Program-made: the position numbers and the translations under genes
Shown: one piece after another, positions 16,942-25,755 of the stretch
Numbering within the stretch: position 1 is the stretch's first letter
Layout of the letters: every line of letters begins with the position of its first letter
Source of the DNA: an uncultured Ruminococcus sp.
GTDB taxonomy: Bacteria; Bacillota; Clostridia; Oscillospirales; Acutalibacteraceae
NCBI GenBank assembly: GCA_905233755.1
Contig: CAJODM010000007.1
Coordinates: 1 to 62,663 of the forward strand
Reading direction: 5' to 3'
DNA length: 62,663 bases
The notes under the pieces: generated by a model
What the model was told of the DNA's origin: nothing
Database searches by the model: none
What the model saw: only the letters and a program-made list of their open reading frames with translations

Positions 16942-17850
16942 ATGAAGAAGTTCCTATCCATCCTGATGACAGCGGCGATGCTGCTGACACTCTCGGCCGT
17001 TGCCGCGATTTCTGCCTATGCCGACGAGAACACCGTTACCGTCACCGTCACCATCAGCGATCATGACGGTGCGCTTGTCGTGATCGCCGAGCCCGTCACC
17101 GTCTCCGATACGGACGGCGACGGCGCGCTCACCATCTCTGACGCGCTCTATACCGCGCACGAGCAGTTCTATACGGGCGGCGCGAGCGCGGGCTATGCCA
17201 CCGAGATCACCCAGTACGGGCTGTCGCTCCAAATGCTCTGGGGAACGGCCAACGGCGGCAGCTACGGCTACTATCTCAACAACGCACAGGCATACGCGCT
17301 CACAGACGTGCTCGCCGACGGCGACTATCTGCAGGCGTTCGTCTATACCGACCTTGTCGCATGGTCGGACAAGTACAGCTTCTTTGACCGATACAGCGAC
17401 GCGGTGTCGGCGGGTGACGAGATCGCGCTGACGCTGATGATGGTCGGCTATGACGAGAACTGGGCGCCCGTTGACCTGCCTGTAAAGGGCGCCGAGATCA
17501 CCGTCGACGGTAAGCGTACCGGCGTCACCACCGACGCTCAGGGAAACGCCGCCGTCACCATCAGCGAGAACGGCACCCATGTCATCAGCGCGGTATCGGA
17601 TACCGAGACGCTCGTGAAGGCGGTGCTCGTTGTCATCGTCACCGGCGGTGAGGAGCCGACCTTGGCGACCGAGACCGTCGCCGCGACCTCATCGACCGCC
17701 TATATAACACCCACCGCCGCATCTTCGAGCGTCAACCCCGCCTCGGTCGCTACGGGTTCGAGCCCCCTGTGGCTGTTCGTCGTGCTGCTCGTAGCGATCG
17801 TCATCGTCACCGCGATGTTCCTCAAGGCAAAGAAGGAAAATGAACACTAA
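16942..17850 (+). CDS. surface-anchored protein, first gene of the riboswitch operon (putative corrinoid-binding)
   Basis: About 302 residues: signal peptide ending SAYA-DE, a first domain (about 30-140), an Ig-like second domain (about 160-235), a Thr/Ser/Ala-rich stalk, and one C-terminal transmembrane helix (LWLFVVLLVAIVIVTAMFL) with a charged tail. The first domain has the layout of DUF4430: SDALYTAHEQFY near its start, then GGSYGYYLNN, then ADGDYLQAFVY. Its DTDGDGALTISDAL also resembles a single dockerin-like Ca loop. ATG 16942 is 7 bases from AAAGGGG; an in-frame ATG at 16939 is possible. The gene overlaps the next by 11 bases. I infer an extracellular corrinoid-capture protein from its riboswitch and neighbours; ligand binding is not shown by sequence alone. 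Confidence 0.75.
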   Translation: MKKFLSILMTAAMLLTLSAVAAISAYADENTVTVTVTISDHDGALVVIAEPVTVSDTDGDGALTISDALYTAHEQFYTGGASAGYATEITQYGLSLQMLWGTANGGSYGYYLNNAQAYALTDVLADGDYLQAFVYTDLVAWSDKYSFFDRYSDAVSAGDEIALTLMMVGYDENWAPVDLPVKGAEITVDGKRTGVTTDAQGNAAVTISENGTHVISAVSDTETLVKAVLVVIVTGGEEPTLATETVAATSSTAYITPTAASSSVNPASVATGSSPLWLFVVLLVAIVIVTAMFLKAKKENEH

Positions 17851-19648
17851 ATCCCGCCTGCTGTCACTGCTCCTGCTGCTGTCGATCCTGTTATCGGCAG
17901 GAGCCGCGACAGCACGGGCCGAATCGAATGCCGTCGCCGCAGCCGAGCGCTTGTGCGACGGTATTCTCGCGTATAAAGAGAGGCAGTCGGGCACGTCGTC
18001 GGTACAGGAGCTCATCGATACCGGACTGAGTGCGGCTGCCGGCGAGACCGCCGAGTTCTATGTCATCGCGCTGTCCCAGTACGGCGGGTACGACTTCTCG
18101 CTATATGAGAGCGCGCTGCTCAGCTACATCCACAGAAACGAGGTGTACTCTGCCACCACGCGCGAGAAGTACGCGCTCGCGCTGGTCGCATCAGGCAGCA
18201 CCGACAGCATCATCGGCACCTATCTCAACAACTCGGTCGGGCAGCAGGGGCTGATGAGCTATGTGTTCGGGCTGCACCTGATGAACAACGGGTATCGTTG
18301 TGACAGCTATACCGTATCGTCCCTGATCGACACGATCCTGTCGATGCAGCTGTCTGACGGCGGATGGGCGGTCATCGGTCAGCGCGGCGACGTGGATGTG
18401 ACCGCGATGACGCTGCAGTCGCTCGCCCCCTACTATGCCGAGCATACCGGTGTGCGAGACAGCGTTGATCGCGCTGTCGCGCTGTTGTCGTCGCTGCAGA
18501 ACGCCGACGGCGGCTATACGGGGATGGGACAGGCGAACTGTGAGAGCACCGCCCAGGTGCTGTGCGCGCTGTCCTGTCTTCAAATCGACCAGAACATCGA
18601 CAGCCGCTTTGTCAAGAACGGCGCGACCGTGCTCGATGCGCTGGCGCAGTATCAGAACGCCGACGGCTCGTTCTCGCACACGCACGAGGGATACAACGAG
18701 AGCGCAACGGTACAGAGCTTCTATGCGCTGGTCGCGTATCTGAGGATGTGCCGCGGTCAGAGCGGGCTCTATCTCCTTGACCGCCGCAACCCTTCTGGGA
18801 TGCTGTCGCCGGACGATACGGACGTGAGCGGATCCCAACCATCCGATAACGCGTCGATGAACAGCGAGACACGCGTCATCCAGACGCCCTACGGCGACTA
18901 TATCGAGATTATCTATGAGGACGGCTCACGCGAGACCATCGCCGTATCGGACAGCAACGGTACCGACATCACATCACCGACCCAGTTCTACGGCGGCGAG
19001 CTGCAGAACAACAGCGGCGGCGGCGCGGTGCGCGCGCTCCAGTCCGCCACCCCCGACGAAGGGGGCGACAGCAGCGGGACATATCGCTACAAGCCCGTTG
19101 TTATCCTCGCGATCCTGCTCGCGGGTGCGGCTGGTTGCGTCATCCTGTATATCAGAAGAAAGCGGAACATCAAGCATTATATCGCCATCGCCGCTATCAC
19201 AGCGGCGCTGATCGCGTTCGTCCTGCTGACGAATTTCTCGAGCGCCGAGAGCTACTACAGCGGCGCGCATACCGCGACGGGGAGCGATAGCGGCACCGTC
19301 ACCATGAGCATCCGATGCGATACCATCCTGTCGGATGACGACCTGCCGTCCTATATCCCCGACGACGGTGTGATCCTGCCGGCGACCGAGTTTGCTATCA
19401 GCGACGGCGACACGGTCTACGACATCCTCATCGACGCGGCGAGAACCTACGGCATCCGGCTCGATGCCGACGGCTCGCGCTATATCAGGGGCATCCACTA
19501 CCTGTACGAATACGACTTCGGCGAGCTGTCGGGGTGGATGTACCGCGTCAACGGCGAGCTGCCGAATCGGTCGTGCGGCAGCTATACGGTAGAGCCGGAC
19601 GATGTGATCGAGTGGCTCTACACCACCGATATCGGCAACGATCTGTGA
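17840..19648 (+). CDS. membrane-anchored intrinsic-factor/transcobalamin-like protein (alpha/alpha barrel + DUF4430)
   Basis: 602 residues. After a signal peptide (1-27), residues about 35-310 form repeated helix pairs with the turn motifs QLSDGGWAV, QNADGGYTG and QNADGSFSH, the terpene-cyclase/prenyltransferase-like alpha/alpha toroid also used by intrinsic factor and transcobalamin. A linker leads to two transmembrane helices (about 419-438 and 446-464) with a short RRKRN turn inside. The C-terminal domain (about 485-596) carries GELSGWMYRVNGELPN and DDVIEWLYT, the DUF4430 (transcobalamin C-terminal-like) signature. Both domains therefore face outward. The domain order matches the animal B12 carriers. 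Under the cobalamin riboswitch and beside an ECF importer, I infer corrinoid binding and delivery. Confidence 0.85.
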   Translation: MNTKSRLLSLLLLLSILLSAGAATARAESNAVAAAERLCDGILAYKERQSGTSSVQELIDTGLSAAAGETAEFYVIALSQYGGYDFSLYESALLSYIHRNEVYSATTREKYALALVASGSTDSIIGTYLNNSVGQQGLMSYVFGLHLMNNGYRCDSYTVSSLIDTILSMQLSDGGWAVIGQRGDVDVTAMTLQSLAPYYAEHTGVRDSVDRAVALLSSLQNADGGYTGMGQANCESTAQVLCALSCLQIDQNIDSRFVKNGATVLDALAQYQNADGSFSHTHEGYNESATVQSFYALVAYLRMCRGQSGLYLLDRRNPSGMLSPDDTDVSGSQPSDNASMNSETRVIQTPYGDYIEIIYEDGSRETIAVSDSNGTDITSPTQFYGGELQNNSGGGAVRALQSATPDEGGDSSGTYRYKPVVILAILLAGAAGCVILYIRRKRNIKHYIAIAAITAALIAFVLLTNFSSAESYYSGAHTATGSDSGTVTMSIRCDTILSDDDLPSYIPDDGVILPATEFAISDGDTVYDILIDAARTYGIRLDADGSRYIRGIHYLYEYDFGELSGWMYRVNGELPNRSCGSYTVEPDDVIEWLYTTDIGNDL

Positions 19649-19667
19649 TAGAAAGAGGAGGTGCGCT

Positions 19668-20534
19668 TTGAAACGGTACCGGGACTATAATCCCATAGCA
19701 GTCGCCGCGAACATGCTCGCGGCGGCTCTTGTCGCGATGTTCTCGATGGATCCCGTCATCCTTGCCGTTGCGCTGACGGGCGGGATCATCGCTTCGCTCA
19801 CCTGTGCCTCTATGAGAAAGCGCGACCATCTGTTCGCGCTCGGGCTGTTCGTCGCCCTCGTCGTCATCAACCCGATCTTCTCCCATAACGGCGCGACCGT
19901 GCTGTTTATCATGAACGACAGCCCCGTCACGCTGGAGGCGACGCTCTACGGCGTCTCTGCGGCTATGATGCTCGTTTCTGTGCTGTACTGGTTTCGGGCG
20001 TTCACGGCGGTGATGACGAGCGACCGGCTGCTGTACCTCTTCTCGCGTCTGTCGCCGAGGGTATCGCTGGTGCTGTCGATGGCGCTGCGCACAGTACCGA
20101 TGCTGCGCGAGCGGTGGCAGAAGATCGAGCAGGCACAGCGCGCGCTCGGGCTGTACCGCGACGGCAACCTGATCGACAGGGTCCGCGGGATCCTGCGCAT
20201 CTTCTCGATCCTTGTGACATGGATGCTCGAGAACGGCGTTATCACCGCCGACAGCATGGACGCCCGCTGTTACGGGACCCACCGCCGGACGAGCTATGCG
20301 CTGTTTGAGTTCGGGTGCTCTGACGCGGCGGTGCTGGGACTGTCGACAGGGCTTGCGGCGTTGACGCTGTGGGGGCTGTCGGGCACCGACTTTCAGTACT
20401 ATCCGACCGTCAGCTACACCGGCTCGGCGGTAACGATCATCGGATATATCGCCTACAGCGGGCTGTGCCTGCTGCCGGGCATCATCGAACTATGGGAGGG
20501 GATACGATGGAACGGCTACAGATCGACGCGCTAA
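19668..20534 (+). CDS. ecfT: ECF transporter transmembrane component EcfT
   Basis: 288 residues of the CbiQ/EcfT family, the scaffold that couples the ATPases to the substrate-binding S subunit. Several hydrophobic helices fill the first half. The cytoplasmic coupling region includes RLSPRVSLVLSMALRTVPML and QRALGLYRDG, equivalent to the paired Ala-Arg-Gly coupling helices, followed by MDARCYG. The start is TTG at 19668, chosen because AGAGGAGG lies 7 bases upstream and no ATG fits; a weak start codon may limit the dose. The 3' end overlaps the ATPase gene by 28 bases. Confidence 0.88.
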   Translation: MKRYRDYNPIAVAANMLAAALVAMFSMDPVILAVALTGGIIASLTCASMRKRDHLFALGLFVALVVINPIFSHNGATVLFIMNDSPVTLEATLYGVSAAMMLVSVLYWFRAFTAVMTSDRLLYLFSRLSPRVSLVLSMALRTVPMLRERWQKIEQAQRALGLYRDGNLIDRVRGILRIFSILVTWMLENGVITADSMDARCYGTHRRTSYALFEFGCSDAAVLGLSTGLAALTLWGLSGTDFQYYPTVSYTGSAVTIIGYIAYSGLCLLPGIIELWEGIRWNGYRSTR

Positions 20535-22120
20535 GCTTTCGGTACCCCGACGCCGAGAGATATACGATCGAGAACATCACCCTAGACCTTTGCTGCGGGG
20601 AGTTTGTCACGCTGTGCGGCGCGACCGGCTCGGGAAAGACCACCCTGCTGCGGCTGCTAAAGCCCCAGCTATATGTTCAGGGCGAACGCAGCGGTTCTAT
20701 CCGCTGTGACGACCGCGATATCACCGCCGTCCCACCCGAGCAGATCGGGTTTGTCATGCAGGACCCCGAGCATCAGCTCGTCACCGACAAGGTGTGGCAC
20801 GAGCTCGCGTTCGGGCTCGAGAACCTCGGCGTCGCCCAACAGGAGATCGCCCGCCGCATCGCCGAGACCGCCGCGTTCTTCGGGATCGAGACATGGTTCG
20901 AGCGGCGCGTCAGCGAGCTGTCGGGCGGCCAGAAACAGCTATTGAACCTTGCCGCCGTGATGGTGATGGACCCTGATGTGCTGGTGCTGGACGAACCGAC
21001 CGCCCAGCTCGACCCCATCGCGGCGACCTCGTTTTTGGAGATGCTGCGACGGCTGAATCGCGAGCTGTCCGTCACCGTCATTATCGCCGAGCATCGGCTC
21101 GAGGAGCTCATCCCCATGAGCGATCGGCTGCTCGTGATGGAGGACGGTCGGCTGACGATCGACGCCCCGCCGACAAAGGCGGTGCAGCTCCTCCCCGCCG
21201 ACAGCCCCCTGCTGTCCTATTTGCCTGCGCCGGTACGGCTCTATCACGCCGTCCACGGCACGGGCGCGTGTCCGATGACGGTGCGCGAGGGTCGGGACTA
21301 CATCCGACAGCATCGCGCGATACCCTTGCCCATCCAACCATCCTCCCGATCGCCCCATCCGCGCCCCGCGCTGACGCTGAAGGATCTGTGCTACCGCTAC
21401 CGCCGCGACGATTCCGACGCGGTGCATGAGCTGTCGCTGACCGTATATGAGGGCGAGATCGCTGCTGTCGTCGGCGGCAACGGCGCCGGAAAGTCCACCG
21501 CCCTGCTCCTGTGCGCGGGGCTTGTCCGTCCGTACAGAGGAGCGGTGAAGGTGTTTGACAGGCGGGTGAGCGACTATCCCGCCGAACAGCTGTATCACGG
21601 CACGCTCGCGCTGCTGACACAGGACGTCACCTCGCTGTTCCTCATGTCATCCGTGCGCGATGAGCTCAAGGGATATCGGGATGGAGAGAGGATGCTGCCG
21701 TTCGATCTGTCGCCCCTGTATGACCGGCACCCGTATGATCTGTCGGGCGGCGAGCAACAGCTGGTCGCGCTGGCAAAGGTGCTGGCGTCATCCCCGCGGC
21801 TGCTGCTCCTCGACGAGCCGACCAAGGGGCTCGACGCGAGCGCGAAAAACCGCCTGAGCGTATTGCTCAAAAAACTTAGGAACGACGGTGTGACCGTGGT
21901 GCTCGTGACCCACGACGTCGCCTTTGCCGCCGGATGTGCCGACCGCACGGCGATGCTGTTTCGGGGCGGATGCGTCAGCGTCGCGCCGACGCGAGAGTTC
22001 TTCTCGACCAACAGCTTCTATACCACCGCCGCCGCACGGATGGCGCGCGGGCTGCTGCCGAACGCGGTGACCGTAGAGGACATCGCTTCCCAGCTCTCGA
22101 CAGAGGAGGTGCGCGCGTGA
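20507..22120 (+). CDS. ECF transporter ATPase, fused EcfA-EcfA'
   Basis: 537 residues with two ABC nucleotide-binding domains in one chain. The first has Walker A GATGSGKTT (38-46), signature SELSGGQKQL and Walker B VLVLDEPTAQLDP. The second has GGNGAGKST, YDLSGGEQQL and LLLLDEPTKGLD, with the D-loop and H-loop (VLVTHD). In most ECF modules these are two proteins. ATG 20507 inside the ecfT end follows GGGAGGGG; an upstream in-frame ATG lacks a site and would add unrelated residues. The stop overlaps the next start (GTGA). Confidence 0.93.
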   Translation: MERLQIDALSFRYPDAERYTIENITLDLCCGEFVTLCGATGSGKTTLLRLLKPQLYVQGERSGSIRCDDRDITAVPPEQIGFVMQDPEHQLVTDKVWHELAFGLENLGVAQQEIARRIAETAAFFGIETWFERRVSELSGGQKQLLNLAAVMVMDPDVLVLDEPTAQLDPIAATSFLEMLRRLNRELSVTVIIAEHRLEELIPMSDRLLVMEDGRLTIDAPPTKAVQLLPADSPLLSYLPAPVRLYHAVHGTGACPMTVREGRDYIRQHRAIPLPIQPSSRSPHPRPALTLKDLCYRYRRDDSDAVHELSLTVYEGEIAAVVGGNGAGKSTALLLCAGLVRPYRGAVKVFDRRVSDYPAEQLYHGTLALLTQDVTSLFLMSSVRDELKGYRDGERMLPFDLSPLYDRHPYDLSGGEQQLVALAKVLASSPRLLLLDEPTKGLDASAKNRLSVLLKKLRNDGVTVVLVTHDVAFAAGCADRTAMLFRGGCVSVAPTREFFSTNSFYTTAAARMARGLLPNAVTVEDIASQLSTEEVRA

Positions 22121-22815
22121 CAGCGATCGGCTCATCAGGCCTTCGAGCACGTACTCGCGCGGGGATGCGATATCTCCTCCCGTTCGTGCTCATCCCCGCG
22201 CTGGTCGCGCTGTCGGTGACGGTGTTCGGCGACCGTATGTACCTTGCCATATCCTTTCTGATCGCGGCGCTCGCGGTGCTGCTGTTCCTCATCGGCATCG
22301 AGCAGAAGAACCTCGGCGCACGGCGCATGGTGCTCGTGGCGGTGATGACCGCGCTGACGGTCATCGGCAGGTTCATCCCCTTTTTTAAGCCGGTGACCGC
22401 CCTGACCGTGATCGCCGCGCTGTACCTCGGCGCCGAGTCGGGGTTTCTTGTCGGCGCGCTGTCGGCGCTGCTGTCGAACTTCTACTTCGGTCAGGGACCG
22501 TGGACGCCGTTCCAGATGCTCTCGTGGGGGCTGATCGGGCTAGTCGCGGGATACCTTTCGCGACCGCTGCTGCGGCATCGCGCGTTGCTGCTGATGTACG
22601 GCGTTCTGTCGGGCGCGGTGTTCTCACTCATTATGGACGTATGGACGGTCATATGGTACAGCGGCTCCTTCTCGTGGGGGCTGTATCTGGCGGCTGCCGT
22701 GTCCGCACTGCCCTATACACTATTGTACGCGGTATCGAACCTTGTCTTTCTGCTGGTACTCGGGCGCCCGTTCGGTGAGAAACTCTCTCGCATCAAGAAG
22801 AAATACGGCATATAA
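22117..22815 (+). CDS. ECF transporter S component, predicted corrinoid-specific
   Basis: 232 residues, mostly hydrophobic, about six or seven transmembrane helices. The segment [20 protein letters not shown] is the S-component motif whose small residues contact Ecf[19 protein letters not shown] and [15 protein letters not shown] are characteristic of S proteins of the cobalamin/unknown-vitamin groups. GTG 22117 is taken as start because AGAGGAGG lies 8 bases upstream and GTGA overlaps the ATPase stop, so it is translationally coupled. The specificity call rests on the riboswitch, not on a diagnostic residue. Confidence 0.85.
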   Translation: MTAIGSSGLRARTRAGMRYLLPFVLIPALVALSVTVFGDRMYLAISFLIAALAVLLFLIGIEQKNLGARRMVLVAVMTALTVIGRFIPFFKPVTALTVIAALYLGAESGFLVGALSALLSNFYFGQGPWTPFQMLSWGLIGLVAGYLSRPLLRHRALLLMYGVLSGAVFSLIMDVWTVIWYSGSFSWGLYLAAAVSALPYTLLYAVSNLVFLLVLGRPFGEKLSRIKKKYGI

Positions 22816-22868
22816 CCGGTGGTTGCACCGGCTCACGGAATATGCTATACTGCAAAAGAGGTGATCCC

Positions 22869-23408
22869 ATGTCGCTGCATCCCGCTGTGCTGGAAGAGCT
22901 GAACCGATATATCCAACAGAACCTTGTTATCCTGCCCGCGATGCAGGATACGACCGCCTACCGGATGGGCGCTCCTGTGCCGACAGACAGCATGCACCCC
23001 CGCTCTCGTGCGAGATCAGCGGCGGACGACGCCGTCAATCCCGCGCTCGAGGATCTCGTCATCGAGCTCGACGAGAGCTTCGCCCAGATGCTGCTGCGGC
23101 TTATTGACGAGCGAGGGATCCGCGACAGCGTATGCTACAAGCGCGCGCACGTCGACCGAAAGCTGTTCTCCAAGATCCGCTCCAATCCCCGCTACCGCCC
23201 GAAGAAGAGCACCGCGCTGTGCTTTGCGATCGCGCTGGAGCTCGATATGGAGCAGACCGGCGAGCTGCTGCAAAAGGCGGGCTATGCGCTGAGCCGCAGC
23301 TGTGTGTCCGATATCATCATCCGCTACTTTATCGAGCATCGCCGGTATGATCTTTGCGAGATCAACGAGGCGTTATACGAGTTCGACCAACCGCTGCTGG
23401 GCGGATGA
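22869..23408 (+). CDS. putative regulator with the HTH-like tail known from macro-domain proteins
   Basis: 179 residues. The second half (about 65-179) is a helical module beginning [16 protein letters not shown] and including [39 protein letters not shown] and [15 protein letters not shown]. The same module is found C-terminal to macro domains and other cores in many Firmicutes, where it resembles a DNA-binding or adaptor unit. Here it has only a short low-complexity N-terminus. ATG 22869 follows AAAGAGGTG. It begins 54 bases after the S component and may be cotranscribed. Function unknown. Confidence 0.7.
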   Translation: MSLHPAVLEELNRYIQQNLVILPAMQDTTAYRMGAPVPTDSMHPRSRARSAADDAVNPALEDLVIELDESFAQMLLRLIDERGIRDSVCYKRAHVDRKLFSKIRSNPRYRPKKSTALCFAIALELDMEQTGELLQKAGYALSRSCVSDIIIRYFIEHRRYDLCEINEALYEFDQPLLGG

Positions 23409-23433
23409 CCAGGGCGTTTCGCCTCAAGACATA

Positions 23434-23457
23434 GAAAAAGAGTGGATCGCTCCGCTC
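23434..23457 (-). terminator. terminator of the three-gene small-protein operon
   Basis: GAGCGGA/TCCACTC hairpin on the minus strand (23457-23440) followed by TTTTTC. Confidence 0.75.
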
Positions 23458-23727
23458 TCATAGGATAATATACATCAATGCGAGGATCAGCGTGCTGTCC
23501 GCTCCGTCATGGAGCAGCAGCAGGATCAACAGCATGATCAGACTGCGCTCGCTGTCCTCGGTCAGCAGCTCCATCAGGTTCGGCTGACGTTCGTTCTGCG
23601 GTTCGGGCGGCTCCTCATGCCTTTGAGGGGGCGGCTCCTCACGCCTTTGCGGCGGACGGCGGGTACGGTCAAAGGACGAGTACATCCGCGAGACGCGATC
23701 GAGCGCGTCCTGTTCTATCGAAGGCAT
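23458..23727 (-). CDS. small membrane protein, unknown function
   Basis: 89 residues. The N-terminal half is acidic/basic and Pro-rich (RRPPQRREEPPPQRHEEPPEP). The C-terminal half has a hydrophobic hairpin, SLIMLLILLLLHDGADSTLILALMYIIL, shown here by its ends only: SLIMLL to MYIIL. Last gene of a three-gene minus-strand operon, 8 bases after its neighbour. I know no assigned function; similar short proteins are common in Oscillospirales. Confidence 0.65.
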   Translation of the reverse strand: MPSIEQDALDRVSRMYSSFDRTRRPPQRREEPPPQRHEEPPEPQNERQPNLMELLTEDSERSLIMLLILLLLHDGADSTLILALMYIIL

Positions 23728-23735
23728 TCCATCAC

Positions 23736-24074
23736 CTAGATATCAAGTAACTTAAAATTTCTCAACAGCGGCAGGAACTTCATCATCCGAAGGAGCTTGC
23801 CCGCCTCGTCGAGCTTTCGGCGCCGCTCCTCACCGAGGAACGGGCGGATCGCGGCGAGCAGCCGCGTGGTGTCGTCCTCGGCGGATACCGAGGACAGCAG
23901 CGGCATCATCTGTGTCAGCATCCCCATATCCATCGAGGGGAGCGCGGGCTCGGGGGGCTTCTCGGGCGCCTGTTCGCCCGACGGGCTGCCGAACATGGAC
24001 GCGAGCTCTGTGAGCTGCTTCATCGCGCCGGGATCGGCGAGCACCTCGGATATCTTCGCGTTCAGGTCATCCAT
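23736..24074 (-). CDS. small conserved protein, unknown function
   Basis: 112 residues. A helical N-terminus (DDLNAKISEVLADPGAMKQL) is followed by a Pro/Glu linker and a Met/Leu-rich stretch (MDMGMLTQMMPLLSSV) and a basic tail (GEERRRKLDEAGKLLRMMKF). No signal peptide or catalytic motif is visible. It begins 3 bases after the stop of the upstream gene. Confidence 0.65.
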   Translation of the reverse strand: MDDLNAKISEVLADPGAMKQLTELASMFGSPSGEQAPEKPPEPALPSMDMGMLTQMMPLLSSVSAEDDTTRLLAAIRPFLGEERRRKLDEAGKLLRMMKFLPLLRNFKLLDI

Positions 24075-24077
24075 CGG

Positions 24078-24311
24078 TTATCCCATCAGCTTGTTGATGA
24101 TCGCCTGTGCCTGCGGGGTGGAGAGGAACTTCTTCGCCTTCTCCTCGTCGCCGAGGATATCCTGCAGCTGGGAGGCGCGGCGGGTATCGAGCTTCGAGAG
24201 CAGCTTGTCATAGCTGCCCGAGGACAGCGCCGAACGGATCTCGCCCTCGTCGGTACCCATGCGCTGTGACAGCCCGCGGATGATGCTGTCTATCTGTTCG
24301 TTGTTTGCCAT
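24078..24311 (-). CDS. small helical protein, unknown function
   Basis: 77 residues, starting MANNEQIDSIIRGLSQRMG at ATG 24311, with AGAGGTGAG upstream. The longer open frame to 24812 is antisense to the phosphodiesterase gene and is not used. It is all-helical and charged, ending LSTPQAQAIINKLMG. First gene of the operon. The three products together suggest a small complex at the membrane, but this is inference. Confidence 0.65.
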   Translation of the reverse strand: MANNEQIDSIIRGLSQRMGTDEGEIRSALSSGSYDKLLSKLDTRRASQLQDILGDEEKAKKFLSTPQAQAIINKLMG

Positions 24312-24353
24312 ACTTCTCACCTCTATCATATCATATGCAGGAAGGGATAAAAT

Positions 24354-24818
24354 ATGAAAATTATCGCCGTATCCGATACCCACGGATCGCTTGTCGCCAT
24401 GGATCAGGTGCTCTCTAAGCACAGAAACGCCGATATCGTCGTGCACTGCGGCGACTCGCAGACCGGTATCGAGAACATCAAGCTCTCCCATCCCCATCAC
24501 ACCTATGTGAGCGTGTGCGGGAACTGTGACTTCTATACCATGTACAAGGACATCGAAGAGTTCACCGCCGAGGGGGTACGGTTCTTTGTCACCCACGGCC
24601 ACCGGTTCGGCGTAAAGTTCGGACTTAAAGAGCTCAGGGATGCCGCGCGCGAGCGCGGGGCAGGGGTTGTGATCTTCGGACATACCCATGTAGCAATGAA
24701 CGAGTACCGCGACGGCATCTGGTTCGTCAACCCCGGCGCGTGCAGAGGGAGCCATGCGCCCTTTGCCGTGATCGAAGTCAAAAACGGCGAGATCCTGACA
24801 AATCTTGCCCATCTGTAA
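24354..24818 (+). CDS. YfcE/MJ0936-family phosphodiesterase
   Basis: 154-residue metallophosphoesterase. Metal ligands appear in the standard order: SDTHGS (7-12), HCGDSQ, GNCD, THGHRFGV and FGHTHVA. Small proteins of this family hydrolyse phosphodiesters such as bis-pNPP; the natural substrate is undefined. Cytoplasmic, no signal peptide. The ATG at 24354 has AGGAAGG upstream and is divergent from the small-protein operon. Confidence 0.9.
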   Translation: MKIIAVSDTHGSLVAMDQVLSKHRNADIVVHCGDSQTGIENIKLSHPHHTYVSVCGNCDFYTMYKDIEEFTAEGVRFFVTHGHRFGVKFGLKELRDAARERGAGVVIFGHTHVAMNEYRDGIWFVNPGACRGSHAPFAVIEVKNGEILTNLAHL

Positions 24819-24903
24819 AAAAATATAGATTTTTTCGCATAAATATGTTATGATGAGGGTTGGGGATCACAACTATTTGCCCCCAAAAGGCGGTGACGAC
24901 AGG

Positions 24904-25755
24904 ATGACAGAGCTATCGCAGGAGACCCGACGCGCGCTGGATATGCTGATCCACAGCGGTCGGCTTCCGCATACCGTCATCATCGAAGGCGATGAGAGAG
25001 CGCAGCGCGACGCTGCCGTGATGTACCTTACCTGTGCCGCCGTATGTCGTGAGAAGGACGCGCCGTGTATGCGATGCGACCAGTGCCGCAAGGCGCTCGA
25101 CCGCGCGCATCCCGACATCATCATCCCGCTGCCGTCCAAGAAGACCAAGACCAACATCATCCCGCTGCAGGAGCTAAGGGACGAGTACCTGTCCCAGGCG
25201 TCGATCGTCCCCAACGAGAGCGATACCAAGGTGTACCTGTTCTTCGACGCCGACAGCACCCTGCGCGAGGATGCCCAAAACACGCTGTTGAAGCTCATCG
25301 AGGAACCGCCGCAGAGCATGCTGTTCCTCTTCTCGGTCGAGCGGGCAGAGAACCTGCTCGCCACCGTGCGCTCGCGCGCGCACACGCTGACGCTCTCGTC
25401 GTCGGCACAGCCGGACGAGAACGTCGCCGATATCGCACAGGATATCGCACAGGGGCTGGTGTCGCTGCACGAGTATGAGTTGATGCTCGCGCTCTTTTAC
25501 ATCACGAAGGAGAACCTCGTGCCGGTGCTCACCGAGGTGAGAGATGTGCTCAGACGATGCCTGCTGCATCTCTCGGGCGTGCTGTCCGACGACAGCGTTG
25601 TCCGCACGTTGACGCGGCGGCTCACCCGCGAGCGGCTGCTGCAGCTCATCGACGTCACCGGCACCGCCATAGAGAAATCACAGACCAACATCGGCACAGA
25701 CCTGCTGATCACATGGCTGTGCACACAATACAGGAGGATCGCATGGCAGAAGTAA
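24904..25755 (+). CDS. holB: DNA polymerase III delta' subunit HolB
   Basis: Clamp-loader subunit. 283 residues with the zinc-binding cluster CREKDAPCMRCDQC and the downstream HPDI, FFDADS and ENTLLKLIEEPP-like segment (here QNTLLKLIEEPP). The Walker A loop is replaced by IEGDERAQRDAA, as expected for delta', which does not bind ATP productively. ATG 24904 is preferred over one 54 bases upstream because AGGCGGTG fits it and the conserved fold begins directly. The 3' end overlaps the ricT-like gene by 13 bases. Confidence 0.9.
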   Translation: MTELSQETRRALDMLIHSGRLPHTVIIEGDERAQRDAAVMYLTCAAVCREKDAPCMRCDQCRKALDRAHPDIIIPLPSKKTKTNIIPLQELRDEYLSQASIVPNESDTKVYLFFDADSTLREDAQNTLLKLIEEPPQSMLFLFSVERAENLLATVRSRAHTLTLSSSAQPDENVADIAQDIAQGLVSLHEYELMLALFYITKENLVPVLTEVRDVLRRCLLHLSGVLSDDSVVRTLTRRLTRERLLQLIDVTGTAIEKSQTNIGTDLLITWLCTQYRRIAWQK

